NCBI GenBank assembly: GCA_024233875.1
Contig: JACKPB010000005.1
Span: 248,001 to 312,000 of the forward strand
Direction: 5' to 3'
Length of the DNA: 64,000 nucleotides
Source of the DNA: Leptospiraceae bacterium
Lineage (GTDB): Bacteria > Spirochaetota > Leptospiria > Leptospirales > Leptospiraceae
In this document: one piece after another, positions 36,173-44,200 of the stretch
How the letters are laid out: each line of letters opens with the position of its first letter
Numbering within the stretch: position 1 is the stretch's first letter
Made by a program: the position numbers and the translations under genes
The notes under the pieces: generated by a model
The model's database searches: none
What the model saw: the letters and a program-made list of their open reading frames with translations, nothing else
What the model was told of the DNA's origin: nothing

Positions 36173-37180
36173 ATGAAAATCGATCGTTCTAGATTTACCA
36201 CTGCACTGGGTAAATTGTCCAGGACTCACATTTTAGTGGTGGGTGACCTAATTCTGGATGAGTATCTGGTGGGAGAAGTGACCCGTATTTCTCCTGAAGC
36301 CCCCGTACCTGTAGTTCTGGTCAAAGAAACCAATCGGACACTCGGTGGGGCAGGAAATGTTGTGAGAAATCTCAGATCTCTCGGAGTGCAGGTAACTTTA
36401 TCAGCCCGTATCGGAAACGATCAGAATGGCGAAATTTGTGAATCCATACTTGCAGAAGAAGGCATTCCGGAAGACAATCGATTTTTATTGAAAGACCCTT
36501 CTGTACCAACAATAGTCAAAACCAGAATCATAGCTTCCCATCAACAGGTTTGTAGGGTGGATCGGGAAGTGATCGAAAAACTTTCAGAATCTGAGGAAGT
36601 TCAAGTTCTCTCTCAAATTCAATCTAAGATAGAGTCTATTGACGGTATCATTCTTTCCGATTACGATAAGGGTTTCTTAAGCAAATCACTCATTCATTCC
36701 TTAATTCAATTAGCGAAACAAAAAAATATCACTATCTCCGCCGATCCTCAGGTGAGTCATTTTTTCTCTTATCATGGGATCAGTATTATGACCCCAAACC
36801 ATCATGAAGCAGGGAAAGCTCTCAACAGAAAACTTCTAACTGATAAAGACATTGAATCTGCAAGCAAGGAAATTGCCGGATCTCTCGGTGCTGAGTCCAT
36901 GATGATCACAAGGGGAGAAAAAGGGATGTCTATCTATACAGTATCCGATGATCAATTGTATCACATCCCAACTGTAGCCAGAGAAGTATTCGATGTAACA
37001 GGAGCAGGTGATACCGTCATAACTATTTATACTCTATTTAAAGCTGCTGGTCTAACCGAACTGGAATCAGCAATTATAGCGAATGCAGGAGCGGGGATTG
37101 TAGTCGAAAGATTAGGTGCCTCCACTGTAACTGCAGATGAATTAATTAAATCTATGGAAATGATGGGCATATTCAAATGA
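36173..37180 (+). CDS. rfaE1: D-glycero-beta-D-manno-heptose-7-phosphate kinase
   Basis: The kinase half of the HldE function: it phosphorylates heptose-7-phosphate at C1 in ADP-heptose synthesis. The 335-residue PfkB/ribokinase-fold protein shows RTLGGAGNVVRNLRSLG at the N-terminal substrate region, ILSDYDKGFLS, and the catalytic DVTGAGDT (about residue 277). The adenylyltransferase half is a separate gene overlapping by 4 bases, in contrast to the fused enterobacterial enzyme. Supplies the GT9 enzyme of this window. Confidence 0.95.
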   Translation: MKIDRSRFTTALGKLSRTHILVVGDLILDEYLVGEVTRISPEAPVPVVLVKETNRTLGGAGNVVRNLRSLGVQVTLSARIGNDQNGEICESILAEEGIPEDNRFLLKDPSVPTIVKTRIIASHQQVCRVDREVIEKLSESEEVQVLSQIQSKIESIDGIILSDYDKGFLSKSLIHSLIQLAKQKNITISADPQVSHFFSYHGISIMTPNHHEAGKALNRKLLTDKDIESASKEIAGSLGAESMMITRGEKGMSIYTVSDDQLYHIPTVAREVFDVTGAGDTVITIYTLFKAAGLTELESAIIANAGAGIVVERLGASTVTADELIKSMEMMGIFK

Positions 37181-37665
37181 AAATTCCGGCAAGAATACAA
37201 TCAAAAATAATCGAAAGAAAAAATATCCTCCAGATAAAGAAAGAAAAGGTAATCCGACCTTTAGTGTTTACCAACGGATGCTTTGATATCTTACACAATG
37301 GACATATCAATTATTTGCTGAGTGCAAGAGAATTGGGAAATTTTTTATGGATCGGGTTGAATTCGGATTCCTCAGTCAAAAAACTAAAAGGTGAAAAGCG
37401 ACCGATCAATCACGAACTCAGCAGGGCTACCCTTCTGGCATCATTGTTTTTCGTAGACGCGGTAACCATATTTGATGAGGACACTCCGATCTCTCTCATA
37501 GATGAGATACGTCCCGATATTCATGTGAAAGGTGGAGACTATCAAAAAGAAAAACTCCCCGAATACAAGAGCATCATCGAATATGGTGGTAAGGTAGAAA
37601 TTTTGCCTTTTGTTGAAGGTGAATCTACTTCCGGAATCATCTCCAGAATTGTATCTAAAAATTAG
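37177..37665 (+). CDS. rfaE2: Heptose-1-phosphate adenylyltransferase
   Basis: The adenylyltransferase half of HldE: it makes ADP-heptose from heptose-1-phosphate and ATP. The 162 residues are a cytidylyltransferase-fold domain with FTNGCFDILHNGHINYL (HxGH-type site), GLNSDSSVKKLKG and EGESTSGIISRI, all standard. The start ATG overlaps the end of rfaE1 (ATGA), indicating coupled translation. Convergent with the sugar dehydrogenase, overlapping by 4 bases. Confidence 0.96.
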   Translation: MKIPARIQSKIIERKNILQIKKEKVIRPLVFTNGCFDILHNGHINYLLSARELGNFLWIGLNSDSSVKKLKGEKRPINHELSRATLLASLFFVDAVTIFDEDTPISLIDEIRPDIHVKGGDYQKEKLPEYKSIIEYGGKVEILPFVEGESTSGIISRIVSKN

Positions 37666-38864
37666 TCCGTAATTATTTTTAAGACTTCTCCTGGAGAACC
37701 TATCCTTACATCATATTGTGTCAGAAGATACAAATTTCCTGTCTTATCCTCAGCCAGAGAATTTATGTGTTTGAATCGGAATTGATCGCGGTTTAGGACG
37801 GGCAATTCATTTGCAGTCCAGGTAGATTTCTTTTTTTCTAAGTAATACACTTTTCCGGACCAATCAGCAAAAATGTACTTTCCGTAAAGTTTTGACTTTT
37901 TGTTTCCTCTATATACATAACCACCTATGACGGCAATTCCTTTATCTCTGGAATATGTATAGATAGGCAGTTCTAATCCTTTGGGGTCACAATTGGGTGG
38001 CATATAGCATGAATTGCCCTCCATGATTCTCCAACCATAATTCTTACCTTTCTTGACTAAATTAATTTCTTCAAATGATTCCTGCCCTACGTCACCGACA
38101 AAAAGTTCACCGGAAACTCTATCAAATGAAAATTTCCATGGATTTCTAAAACCATAGGCATAGATTTCGGGTAGACCACCCCCTCCCGCAAAAGGATTGT
38201 CATCAGGAATCGAATACAAATTTCCTTTGTCCACATCAATCCGTAAGATTTTTCCGAGAAGGTTTTTTAAATTCTGACCGTTTCCGGGATTCCCGTGATT
38301 GTCCCCTCTTCCACCTCCATCACCGGATCCTATATAAAGATACTTATCCGGTCCGAAGAGAATTGTACCTCCATTGTGATTTGACTCGGGTTGGACAATC
38401 TCCAAAAGAATTTTCTCAGATCTGAGTAAAGAGCGATGGGGGTTGTTCAAACTGGCTTGAAATTCTGAAACGATTGTCTTGTGATCCGCTTCCTTAGAAT
38501 CAATGTCCGAGCTATAATTCACATAAAATTTACGATTTTTCGAAAAATTTGGATGAAGGCTGAATCCCAAGAGCCCTCTTTCTGAATAAAATTTAGAATC
38601 CGATTTGATTTTTCGGGATAAGTTTAAGAAGGGTATTTTTTTCAATTTGTTTTTCGAAAAGACTTTGACCTTCCCCGTCTGCTCGGCTATGTACATAGAT
38701 CCATCTTCGGAATGAAAATCCAGAGCCACAGGAGAAAAAATACCGGTTGTGACAGTCTCGAGTGATACCATGAATTCATTTTGTATCCCCCGAAATTTAT
38801 CATCTGCAAAAATTGAAATCTGAATGAAACAAATAAGATAGATAAATATAATATGTTTAATCAA
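37662..38864 (-). CDS. PQQ-dependent sugar dehydrogenase-like protein
   Basis: An exported six-bladed beta-propeller of the soluble glucose/sorbosone dehydrogenase (GSDH) family, 400 residues with an N-terminal signal peptide ending near ISIFA. Family motifs include EQTGKVKVF, RGLLGFSLHPNF, the SNHNGGTILFGPDKYLYIGSGDGG region with the catalytic histidine, and YGFRNPWKFSFD followed by GDVGQESFEEI. PQQ use is inferred from the family; some homologues bind sugars without catalysis. It follows the 651-residue hypothetical by 24 bases. Confidence 0.9.
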   Translation of the reverse strand: MIKHIIFIYLICFIQISIFADDKFRGIQNEFMVSLETVTTGIFSPVALDFHSEDGSMYIAEQTGKVKVFSKNKLKKIPFLNLSRKIKSDSKFYSERGLLGFSLHPNFSKNRKFYVNYSSDIDSKEADHKTIVSEFQASLNNPHRSLLRSEKILLEIVQPESNHNGGTILFGPDKYLYIGSGDGGGRGDNHGNPGNGQNLKNLLGKILRIDVDKGNLYSIPDDNPFAGGGGLPEIYAYGFRNPWKFSFDRVSGELFVGDVGQESFEEINLVKKGKNYGWRIMEGNSCYMPPNCDPKGLELPIYTYSRDKGIAVIGGYVYRGNKKSKLYGKYIFADWSGKVYYLEKKKSTWTANELPVLNRDQFRFKHINSLAEDKTGNLYLLTQYDVRIGSPGEVLKIITD

Positions 38865-38888
38865 AATTGTAATCTCTCCCTAAAGAAT

Positions 38889-40844
38889 TTATACAACTTC
38901 TTCTTCTGTCATCCCGACTATATAGTGAATTAGATTCTGCTTCAATTCGATTACTTTCTCCAGATCAAGTGACATATCTTCTATCTTAGACTCTATTGCT
39001 TTCTTATCATCCAGGACGGATTGAAGAAAATTTTTACTGATGTGGGGTTTGATCAAATCCATTTTTCCTTCCCATCCATACATAGCCAGAGCTAAATCCA
39101 AATGATTCCATTCATAGAAGTATTTCTGGAGAGACTGTTTGGGGATGAGGGGAATCTTTTCGAGTATAGATAGGTTTTCACTATTGACTTCATCTATTCT
39201 GGCTGTTAATTTAGAATCTAAAACAGAAGCAAATTCTTTTTGCAAGACAAGTTTTCCTTTTGAAGACAAATCAATTTTTTTCTTACTCATTTCAAAAATG
39301 TTTTTCATGACTTCGTTATTTTTCTTAATGAACTCTTCTTTTGAAATCGCCTTAGGAATTAAGTGAATAGACCATTCGGGTCGAACCGATGAGTTTCTCC
39401 ATTCTTCAGCCATCGATTCAGGTAGGAATTTAACGAATTTTTCATCATGGAAATCGGGAAAGAAAATCAGGGTTTTATCTTTTTCATTTTCAGAAGGAAC
39501 GTAGCAGTAGAATAGACTTTTGATTTCATCCACCTTCCAACCACGGGATACAAAATAATTCTGAACCAAAAGCTTTAAGTCCTTATCTGTAAGTAAATTT
39601 ACAAATTGATAGAAGAGGATGGGACTTCCTGCTTCCAGAAAATCTGCGGTTCCTTCCTTATAAAATGTAGAAATATTTCTTCGAAGTATTGACCGGTTCA
39701 AATACAGGAACCTGACCAAATCTCCAGAATGCTCTAAATATGCAGACTCGATATCATCTTCGTCGAGAAGATGAGTTTTCAAAAATTCAAGAGTAGACTT
39801 GGCTAAAAAAATTTCACAGGGGATGATATTTTTACCTTCTATCAACTCTACTGTAATACAAATAGAACCACCGAGATTCATAGTTTGAATCGGACCGGCT
39901 GCTTTCTTTTCTATTTCAATTCCCATCTTAGTCCAGGAAGAAAGTAGATCTTTAAAAATGCATGCAATATGAGAATTTATAGATTTCCTCAATTCAGAAT
40001 TACTCTTGTCTTTAAGAAAAATTGAATAGTAAATGGGAAGTTGTTTGCCTTCTATAGTGAGTTCCAACCCAAATCGAATCCTATCATTTGTCAAATCTGC
40101 TTTCATAGGTGTTCGAAAGTTTCTAAATCTTGAATAGATTTCAACATCCTGACACTTAGTTCTATTGTGGAGAAAGAATCTATTCAATAGCAGTTCATTA
40201 GGTGATTTGACGTCCAATCTAGTTAGGTGAACATTTTCTTTTGGCAATACATTGAAACAAATTTTTTGCAATTGATCAGCATAACCTTTTTTTTCTGAAA
40301 TATCTTTTTCTAAATAGTATTTATTTACATCACGAATCAATAAGAATAAAGAAGTATTTCCTGCCCGCAATCGATAAGATGTAGATTCGGAAGCCCTCCA
40401 CATGAACTCTTCTTTCAAACTGATGTCAAAGTTGGATACAAAGGTAGCATTGTGAAAGCTTTCGATAAGAAGTTTATTCTTTTCAATTCTTTCCATCTGA
40501 TGACTATCACCTGAAAAGTACATCAATTTGTTGATCGGAGAGAATAAACTCTGAGCCATCTCTGAGTTTAGATTCTTATGCATTTCCTTTTCGGTTGACT
40601 TCAGATAAATCTCCTGAAATTCATTCAAAAAATCATCCGGAATCAGTGCTACAGAAGCAGGGCTATCAGTAAAAGCAAAACAATACAACAAACGACCGGA
40701 AGAAATAAAATTTATTTCTTTTTCAATCTCATCAAACTCTATGCTTTCAATTTTCAGATCCAGGGTTTTTTTTAGAATTGTTTGAAATCTTTGGTTCAAA
40801 AGATTCTCTATTAATTTTTCAAATTCTGATAATTCACTATTCAT
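38889..40844 (-). CDS. Large hypothetical protein
   Basis: A 651-residue soluble protein without signal peptide or membrane helix. Two segments look like related modules, around VALIPDDFLNEFQEIYLKS (about residue 65) and SICITVELIEGKNIIPCEIF (about 325), each alternating beta and helix. The C-terminal 150 residues are lysine-rich and helical. I do not recognise a family. It is 24 bases upstream of the sugar dehydrogenase and probably co-transcribed with it. Intact, with codon use like its neighbours. Confidence 0.75.
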   Translation of the reverse strand: MNSELSEFEKLIENLLNQRFQTILKKTLDLKIESIEFDEIEKEINFISSGRLLYCFAFTDSPASVALIPDDFLNEFQEIYLKSTEKEMHKNLNSEMAQSLFSPINKLMYFSGDSHQMERIEKNKLLIESFHNATFVSNFDISLKEEFMWRASESTSYRLRAGNTSLFLLIRDVNKYYLEKDISEKKGYADQLQKICFNVLPKENVHLTRLDVKSPNELLLNRFFLHNRTKCQDVEIYSRFRNFRTPMKADLTNDRIRFGLELTIEGKQLPIYYSIFLKDKSNSELRKSINSHIACIFKDLLSSWTKMGIEIEKKAAGPIQTMNLGGSICITVELIEGKNIIPCEIFLAKSTLEFLKTHLLDEDDIESAYLEHSGDLVRFLYLNRSILRRNISTFYKEGTADFLEAGSPILFYQFVNLLTDKDLKLLVQNYFVSRGWKVDEIKSLFYCYVPSENEKDKTLIFFPDFHDEKFVKFLPESMAEEWRNSSVRPEWSIHLIPKAISKEEFIKKNNEVMKNIFEMSKKKIDLSSKGKLVLQKEFASVLDSKLTARIDEVNSENLSILEKIPLIPKQSLQKYFYEWNHLDLALAMYGWEGKMDLIKPHISKNFLQSVLDDKKAIESKIEDMSLDLEKVIELKQNLIHYIVGMTEEEVV

Positions 40845-41045
40845 TTTTACAGCCTACTTCTTCACTCTTGGGAAATTTATTTCAATCCTAAAAAGAAATT
40901 GAATTCTGTATTCTGATTTTTCTTTAAATTGTATTTTTTATTTCAAAGTATTACTGAATGCGGGAAGGAGGATAGTTTTGGATAGAGTGGGAGTTTGACT
41001 GAAATTAGGAAGTTTTTAGAAAATGAATTGTTATTTTTATAAAAT

Positions 41046-41096
41046 AGACGTTAGCTTTCGCTATTCAAGAGGCTAGAACCAGACTAACCTCTTGAA
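41046..41096 (-). terminator. Tandem stem-loops downstream of ompL1
   Basis: Twenty bases after the ompL1 stop there is a stem of nine perfect pairs (TTCAAGAGG/CCTCTTGAA) extended by an inner CTAG/CTAA segment with one mismatch and a seven-base loop (41064-41096). It is followed on the minus strand by a small TAGC-GAAA-GCTA tetraloop hairpin. No clear U-tract follows, so it may act in transcript stability rather than as a classic terminator. Confidence 0.5.
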
Positions 41097-41115
41097 AGAA
41101 ACATTAGAACAGGAA

Positions 41116-42057
41116 TTAAAGTTCTAATTTGTATCCGAATCTATAGTAGTTACCTGCTACAGAAACAGGATATACAGGATAGGGACTCAGAGCAGCTAGA
41201 CCACCGGAAGATTTGGTAGCACCGACTGCAGTAAGATTACCCGATACCAGAGTCTCAACTTCCATAAAGATAAATCCTTTATCAGAAACTTTTGTATGAG
41301 CACCGATGATGTAGTTAAACCCAACTCCACCGGCGGAGAATACTGTGTCTTCCTGTCTTGCACCCGGACGAACGGAATCAGCGATCACAGGCAATTGGTT
41401 CATACGATCAGAACCGAGAACTGCTGCCAATGCATCCCCATCATTGTATCCTTTAACATTCCACATAGCCCTGAAGTAGTGAAGACCGGGAGCTACATAG
41501 AAGGAAGATTTTTCACCAAAATTCAATTTGATACCAAAGTATGCAGGAATGACAGCTGATCTGAAATTCCAATATACATCATACCATTTGTATGGTCCGA
41601 TAGAGGAAGTAGTGTGACCACCTGAGATTTTGGTGGATATATTGAGACCTACTCTCCAGAAAAAATTCTCTCCGACATCTTTTTCATATCCGAGTGTCAA
41701 ACCACCACCCTGCATAGGACCACCTGCTTTTGTGTGGATACCGCCACCGGTTAAGTGATGAAGTGTAGTCAATTTATTATCAGGAATGAATGCACTCTGA
41801 TTAGATAAAACCTGAGTCTCATAAGTTCCATTGCTATCTAAGTCCTTGCTGATGATTCTTGTTCCACCGGAGAGACCATCTTTTATGACTGTTCCCCCCA
41901 GTCCGTTGGGATCAAAATATAGGTGACCACCGAAAATCAGTCTACCCTTCCCTGTATTTTTAAACATATCTTCTCCACCTTCTGCGGAAAGGTTAGAGAG
42001 AGATAGTAGTCCTAAGATAGCTAAAGCTATACCTATTGCATTGATCTTTTTGATCAT
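41116..42057 (-). CDS. ompL1: Outer membrane porin OmpL1
   Basis: A 313-residue beta-barrel protein that I recognise as leptospiral OmpL1. Shared landmarks are LGGTVIKDGL near the mature N-terminus, FFWRVGLNISTKISGG, VIPAYFGIKLNFGE, a second IGAHTKVSDKGFIFMEVETL block, LSPYPVYPV and the C-terminal YRFGYKLEL ending expected for BAM recognition. The start is the ATG at 42057, with AGGGGAG upstream and a signal peptide ending LSNLSAE; the longer open frame to 42165 would run through the promoter. Monocistronic in appearance with a strong promoter, as expected for an abundant porin. Confidence 0.93.
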   Translation of the reverse strand: MIKKINAIGIALAILGLLSLSNLSAEGGEDMFKNTGKGRLIFGGHLYFDPNGLGGTVIKDGLSGGTRIISKDLDSNGTYETQVLSNQSAFIPDNKLTTLHHLTGGGIHTKAGGPMQGGGLTLGYEKDVGENFFWRVGLNISTKISGGHTTSSIGPYKWYDVYWNFRSAVIPAYFGIKLNFGEKSSFYVAPGLHYFRAMWNVKGYNDGDALAAVLGSDRMNQLPVIADSVRPGARQEDTVFSAGGVGFNYIIGAHTKVSDKGFIFMEVETLVSGNLTAVGATKSSGGLAALSPYPVYPVSVAGNYYRFGYKLEL

Positions 42058-42135
42058 TGTTGCTCCCCTTAAGTGTGAATGTTTGAGGTCGTCTGAAGGA
42101 ATTTTTTGGAAGAAACCCTCTAGACCTGAGAGACG

Positions 42136-42165
42136 ATTATGAAAGGAGTATATAAAAATTGTCAA
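42136..42165 (-). promoter_or_regulatory. Probable ompL1 promoter
   Basis: TTGACA (minus strand, plus-strand 42160-42165) and CATAAT (42136-42141) with an 18-base spacer. The leader to the ATG at 42057 would be about 70 bases. Close to consensus, as expected for a highly expressed porin. Confidence 0.7.
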
Positions 42166-42220
42166 TCTTTACTAAAATTTTTGTAGAATTTTTTGTTTTT
42201 TTTATAAAAACAAGAGTAAA

Positions 42221-42949
42221 TTACTTTTTAACAGATTCCAACTCAATCAATATCCCTTTCTCCAAATTCACATCATAAGAAAATACTGCACTCGGTGTGG
42301 GTGGAGATTTAGGTTCATGGTTCTTTTTAATTATACTAACCAATTGATTTTTTCTGGAATTGTACAAAAACTTTTCAAAATAGTACCCTTCCGGTAGTAT
42401 AGAAATTAGCTTTTCTTCGGAAGGGTCATACACAAAAACTTCCGCATTGTCCTTTTGGTTCAAGAATCCATCTCCATTGGAGTCCCGGGTCATAGCGAGA
42501 ATCACTACTTTTTGTCCCACATCAATCGTATCCTCAATAGGTTCCGATCCGGGGAAAGGAATGGATTTCTTTATAGATTCCCCTGTAAAATAGTCCCAAA
42601 TATAGACTTTTTTCTCAAATACCTTCCGGATTTTCCCCGTAGTCAGATTGATAAAAGTTAAGTTTTTGGCATGATGAAGGACATTGTCCTGCCCGTAGTC
42701 CGATTCTTCTTTATTCAGGTCATGAGGAAAGTAGATAAAGTTCTTCCAGAGAATCTTGGAATCAGAGGAGAGTGCATCCGAATACTCAATTTTCTTCACA
42801 ACGGACACGGTTGACTTCGTGTCCGGTTCATTGATTTCTATACCCCTATCTCTATTTTCATAGATAAACCAACTTTTAGAAAGACTAAAAGTCAAAATGG
42901 CCAGAATTGAGATTCCAATGAGTATGACTAAAGTTTTGAGTTTTTCCAA
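42221..42949 (-). CDS. Hypothetical anchored protein with calcium-loop motif
   Basis: A 242-residue protein with one N-terminal membrane segment (about 5-25) and a beta-rich periplasmic domain. It contains DSNGDGFLNQKDN, an EF-hand/dockerin-like calcium loop followed by EVFVYDPSEEKL, which resembles a propeller blade of PD40-type proteins such as the giant lipoprotein here. Only a few blades fit in this length. It follows the DegT gene by four bases in the same direction. Function unknown. Confidence 0.7.
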   Translation of the reverse strand: MEKLKTLVILIGISILAILTFSLSKSWFIYENRDRGIEINEPDTKSTVSVVKKIEYSDALSSDSKILWKNFIYFPHDLNKEESDYGQDNVLHHAKNLTFINLTTGKIRKVFEKKVYIWDYFTGESIKKSIPFPGSEPIEDTIDVGQKVVILAMTRDSNGDGFLNQKDNAEVFVYDPSEEKLISILPEGYYFEKFLYNSRKNQLVSIIKKNHEPKSPPTPSAVFSYDVNLEKGILIELESVKK

Positions 42950-42953
42950 AGGT

Positions 42954-44057
42954 TTAGGTCTGAAATACTTTCAGGACTTCATTGAATTCTTCTTCTGTCA
43001 TATAAGGAAAGAGGGGGAGGCTCAGAACTCTTTTGGAAATATCCCGTGCATTCTTCTCTCCGAAGACAGATTTAGTAAATGGTTTGGCACCTTCCTGATC
43101 CTCCATAGCACCGGGATAGATGATTCCGAAACCGATTCCGGCATTCTTACATTTCTCTTCGATAGAAGGTCTTTCTTCAACTGAAAAGAGGTTTACATTG
43201 CAGTAACCGTTTTCAGTAAAATCATTCGGTGGTTGGATGACATTGATCCCGAGATTTCCGAGTTTTTCCCGGTATTGACCTGCCCAATAACGTCTCGATT
43301 TCAATCTTTCGGGAAAAAATTTAAGGGATAAATTTAAAAAAGCAGCTTGAATTGTATCCAATCTAGAATTCCAGCCCACCAATCCATGATTGTAGTGGGA
43401 TGTTCTTCCGTGGTTGGCAAGCTTTCTCACTCTATCTGCGAGATCCGGGTCATTAGTAAATACAGCTCCTCCATCTCCTGCCGCACCAAGGACTTTGGCC
43501 GGATAGAATGAGGTAGTGGATATAAGAGCATCTTTATAAATCGGTTCCTTCCTGTACTCCACCCCGAAGCACTGGGCACCATCTTCTATCAATGGAATAT
43601 TTTTGGATTTACAGAGATCTCTGAATTTACTGAGGTTTGCGGAACCCCATCCGTAGAGATGAACAAGGATAGCTGCATCCGGGCGAACTTCCTCCACAGC
43701 TTTTTCGAAAAATCCAAAATCCATTTGAAGATCTGTGAGGTTTGTGTCTACGATGTAGGGATCCGCACCCACATTGATGATGGCTTCATAAGTCGCCCAG
43801 AAGGTAGAATTGGGCACGAGAACCTTTGATCCCCTACCTATTCCGCAGGCACGTAGAGCCAATTGGATGGCATCAGTTCCATTCGCGCAGGAAACTGTAT
43901 GAGATACTCCATTGTATTCCGAGAGAGATTTCTCTAAACCTGAAACCTCTTCTCCTCCGATGAATCGTGCTCCTTTTGCCAAATCTGCAACTTTTGCCTC
44001 AAATTCCTGTAAAAAACCATCTTCAAAACGTTTAATATCAATAAAAGGAACACCCAT
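42954..44057 (-). CDS. DegT/DnrJ/EryC1/StrS aminotransferase
   Basis: A PLP-dependent sugar aminotransferase of 367 residues, which adds an amino group to nucleotide-linked keto-sugars for polysaccharide synthesis. Motifs: CANGTDAIQLALRA in the PLP phosphate region, PNSTFWATYEAI, the IEDGAQCFGVEY aspartate, and the lysine in TTSFYPAKVLGAAGDGG (about residue 184). Intact. Probably for O-antigen or surface glycan; the nucleotide-sugar substrate is not known and no other sugar-modification genes are adjacent. Confidence 0.93.
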   Translation of the reverse strand: MGVPFIDIKRFEDGFLQEFEAKVADLAKGARFIGGEEVSGLEKSLSEYNGVSHTVSCANGTDAIQLALRACGIGRGSKVLVPNSTFWATYEAIINVGADPYIVDTNLTDLQMDFGFFEKAVEEVRPDAAILVHLYGWGSANLSKFRDLCKSKNIPLIEDGAQCFGVEYRKEPIYKDALISTTSFYPAKVLGAAGDGGAVFTNDPDLADRVRKLANHGRTSHYNHGLVGWNSRLDTIQAAFLNLSLKFFPERLKSRRYWAGQYREKLGNLGINVIQPPNDFTENGYCNVNLFSVEERPSIEEKCKNAGIGFGIIYPGAMEDQEGAKPFTKSVFGEKNARDISKRVLSLPLFPYMTEEEFNEVLKVFQT

Positions 44058-44200
44058 AAATCTGCCTCTAATTCAATTTGATTTAGGAAACCAATAGTTA
44101 TCCCTGAAGAACCAAAGATTTCTCTCTAGGAATATTAAATTTTTTGATCAATATTCGTAAAGTAATGTACAAAGCGATTTTTAAATTTTCAGATTCGGGA

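Noticed and set aside
42058..42165. 36-residue N-terminal extension of OmpL1
   Set aside because: It would cover the promoter and place the signal peptide internally; the ATG at 42057 has a strong ribosome site.
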